Below are positions 62,525-64,000 of a DNA stretch of 64,000 bases, piece by piece. Position 1 is the stretch's first letter; each line of letters starts with the position of its first letter. The stretch spans positions 254,645-318,644 of the forward strand of contig NZ_WTUX01000019.1 of the NCBI RefSeq assembly GCF_009882975.1. The letters run 5' to 3'. Source of the DNA: Maritimibacter harenae (GTDB lineage Bacteria > Pseudomonadota > Alphaproteobacteria > Rhodobacterales > Rhodobacteraceae). The notes beneath the pieces are model-generated. The model was not told the origin of the DNA and made no database searches. It was given only the letters and a program-made list of their open reading frames with translations. The position numbers and the translations under genes are program-made.

Positions 62525-62913
62525 GCGCACTCCTCCACTTGGTGCGGCGCGGGGCGTGCCCTGGCCACAATGCTGCCGAAAGCTGGCACATGGGCGGACT
62601 AACTGTCAAGTTTTTGAGAATACTCATGCGTATATCATCTGAGAACTGAGCTGGTCCTTTCTGCCCCCCGTCGAGCGTCAGCCTGTTACGAAGCTCTCAC
62701 GTGTTGCCCCAGAAGTTACTGAAAATGTTTCATAATTATAGATTTCGCGATCAACAAGACCTAAACGCGACCGGCAAGAATGGCGCGCCGGGGGCATCGA
62801 TACTTGATAGATGAAAACATACGTGACAGTATCTGTTTTGCGGCAAGCGCCCGATTCCACGCTTCGGGAGGGGTGCGACGGATCGCTCGCCGCGAAGATA
62901 CTGGGAGGACTCC
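62525..62913. other. divergent promoter region
   Basis: About 390 bases between the monooxygenase and the acyl-CoA synthetase. It has AT-rich patches near 62605-62640 and 62720-62760. Imperfect inverted repeats (ATAC-TCATGC-GTAT near 62630; GATACT and AGTATC near 62797-62830) might bind a TetR- or similar regulator. No gene recognised. Confidence 0.5.
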
Positions 62914-64000
62914 ATGGCCCGCATGTTCAGGGACCGTCACGCAGATATTCTGAAGCGCCACCCCGTGTGGCGGCCGCGGATGCTGCACGAGATCCTCGAC
63001 GAGACGGCGGCCGAGTCACCCGACCGCCCGTTCATCATCACCGATGCGGTCACCTACACTTACGCGGATGTCGCCGAGCGCTCCAAGCAAGCGGCCGGAG
63101 GACTGGCCGCGCTCGGCGTGGCGCAGGGCGATCACGTCGCGCTGCTCATGGCGAACCATCCCGATTTCGTCTGGATCAAGTATGCCATCTCGCGCTTGGG
63201 CGCGGTCTGCGTGCCGGTGAACTTTCTCAACCGGCGCGATGAGCTTGCCTACGTGCTCGCGCAGTCGGACGCGAAGGTGCTGATCACAATGGATCGGTTT
63301 CGCGACCTCGATTACCTCGGCATGCTTGACGACATTGCGCCCGGCTGGGAAAGCGCCGGCGGCGGCGACGCGCTGCCACGGTTGTCGCATGTCGTCGTGC
63401 GCCCCGACGCCGGCGCGGTCCGCGACGGTGTCCGGACACTCGCCGATGTCTACGGCGACGCGCCGGCCTCCGTGAACTCCGACGCCGAACTCGTCTCCGA
63501 CATCATCTACACGTCCGGGACGACCGGGCAGCCCAAGGGCGTGATGATGACGCACGACATGCTGGCGCGGGCCTCGTTCACCAGTGCGCTGACGCGTGGC
63601 TTCGATGATGGCTGGCGCGTGACCTTCTCGCTGCCGATGTATCACGTCTACGGCTACGTCGAAGGCATGCTCACCGCCCCCTGGGTCGGCGGCGCGATCA
63701 TTCCGCAGACCGCGTTCGACCCGGCCGAGACCGTTCGCGCCATCGTCGAGCACAAGGCGCACGACGTGCTACTGGTCCCGACGATGACGCTCGCGATCCT
63801 CGAGCATCTGAAAGCCAGCCCGACCGAGATGCCCGACCTGGTGGCGGTCATCAGCTCCGGGCAGCGCTCGCCAAAGGGGATCTGGGACGAGATCCGCGCC
63901 CGTTTCGGCGATGTCGAGCTGACCACTGGCTACGGGATGAGCGAAGTCACGGCAACGATGGCGCTGACACGCGTCGGCGACCCTGACGATAAGTTGCGGG
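62914..64000 (+). CDS. AMP-dependent acyl-CoA synthetase/ligase, truncated by the window edge
   Basis: The first 362 residues are visible. They include an AMP-binding domain with the phosphate-binding YTSGTTGQPKGVMMTHDML, the FSLPMYHVYGYVEGML segment, and TTGYGMSEVTATM near the edge. It should activate a carboxylic acid to its CoA thioester. GGGAGGA precedes ATG 62914. The C-terminal lid domain is beyond the window. Confidence 0.9.
   Translation, partial: MARMFRDRHADILKRHPVWRPRMLHEILDETAAESPDRPFIITDAVTYTYADVAERSKQAAGGLAALGVAQGDHVALLMANHPDFVWIKYAISRLGAVCVPVNFLNRRDELAYVLAQSDAKVLITMDRFRDLDYLGMLDDIAPGWESAGGGDALPRLSHVVVRPDAGAVRDGVRTLADVYGDAPASVNSDAELVSDIIYTSGTTGQPKGVMMTHDMLARASFTSALTRGFDDGWRVTFSLPMYHVYGYVEGMLTAPWVGGAIIPQTAFDPAETVRAIVEHKAHDVLLVPTMTLAILEHLKASPTEMPDLVAVISSGQRSPKGIWDEIRARFGDVELTTGYGMSEVTATMALTRVGDPDDKLR

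Noticed and set aside
1-64000. tRNA, rRNA, CRISPR arrays, replication origin
   Set aside because: I looked for cloverleaf-like tRNA ends beside the recombinases, regularly spaced direct repeats, and DnaA-box clusters, and saw none; a tRNA or covariance-model scan was not possible by eye.

Overview
The window is GC-rich, densely coding DNA from an alphaproteobacterium, most likely a Rhodobacterales (roseobacter-type) organism. The basis is indirect: two TRAP transporter operons, hydantoinase/oxoprolinase-family operons, a caa3-type oxidase, many ATGA start/stop overlaps and an acidic PRC-barrel protein. No rRNA, tRNA or CRISPR array was seen, so taxonomy is inference.

Left part (1-16948). A solute:sodium symporter lies at the left edge. 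It is followed by an acidic three-domain PRC-barrel exported protein, a TrkH/TrkA-type potassium uptake pair, a three-gene FAD-dependent (GMC) dehydrogenase with a Tat-exported small subunit and a dihaem cytochrome c, and then a membrane-anchored cytochrome c and a caa3-type oxidase (subunit II-cyt c fusion, subunit I-III fusion, small membrane protein, CtaG). Together the dehydrogenase and oxidase could form a short periplasmic electron chain. Three ECF-sigma-like promoter elements lie in this part. An ArsR/SRPBCC/VOC trio and a LysR regulator follow.

Middle part (17026-37459). One operon pairs a YcsI-like protein and a TRAP transporter with PxpB/PxpC (5-oxoprolinase subunits) but has no pxpA. 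A short-chain dehydrogenase, a stress-type membrane protein, a broken cupin gene and an autotransporter with an in-frame amber codon come next. A second, ten-gene catabolic operon (TRAP transporter, histidinol-dehydrogenase-like enzyme, SDR, LacI regulator, cupin, MetE-like protein, hydrolase, RraA-like protein) starts behind two copies of a TGCAC-N4-GTGCA operator. In it the LacI regulator and the cupin protein share one uninterrupted reading frame. I cannot assign the substrate; this is a candidate undescribed pathway.

Minus-strand operon (38054-50865). An XRE/cupin regulator with a 17-bp palindromic operator heads a dipeptide/oligopeptide ABC transporter, a GAF protein, hydantoinase/oxoprolinase subunits (one A, two B) and an M24 peptidase. 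The last B subunit looks cut off at its C-terminus, next to a gene-poor, AT-rich 600-bp junction.

Accessory island (about 51000-59350, all minus). It holds a uracil-DNA-glycosylase-fold-like protein, two small overlapping unknown genes lying between strong hairpins, two overlapping large tyrosine recombinases (one lacks the HxxR arginine), a helix-turn-helix protein whose Shine-Dalgarno sequence can be sequestered in a hairpin, and an unknown 396-residue protein. This is the most mobile-element-like part of the window and the best place to look for an undescribed system.

Right edge (59584-64000). A small secreted protein is followed by an enoyl-CoA hydratase and a Baeyer-Villiger-type flavin monooxygenase (minus strand), divergent from a partial AMP-dependent acyl-CoA synthetase (plus strand).
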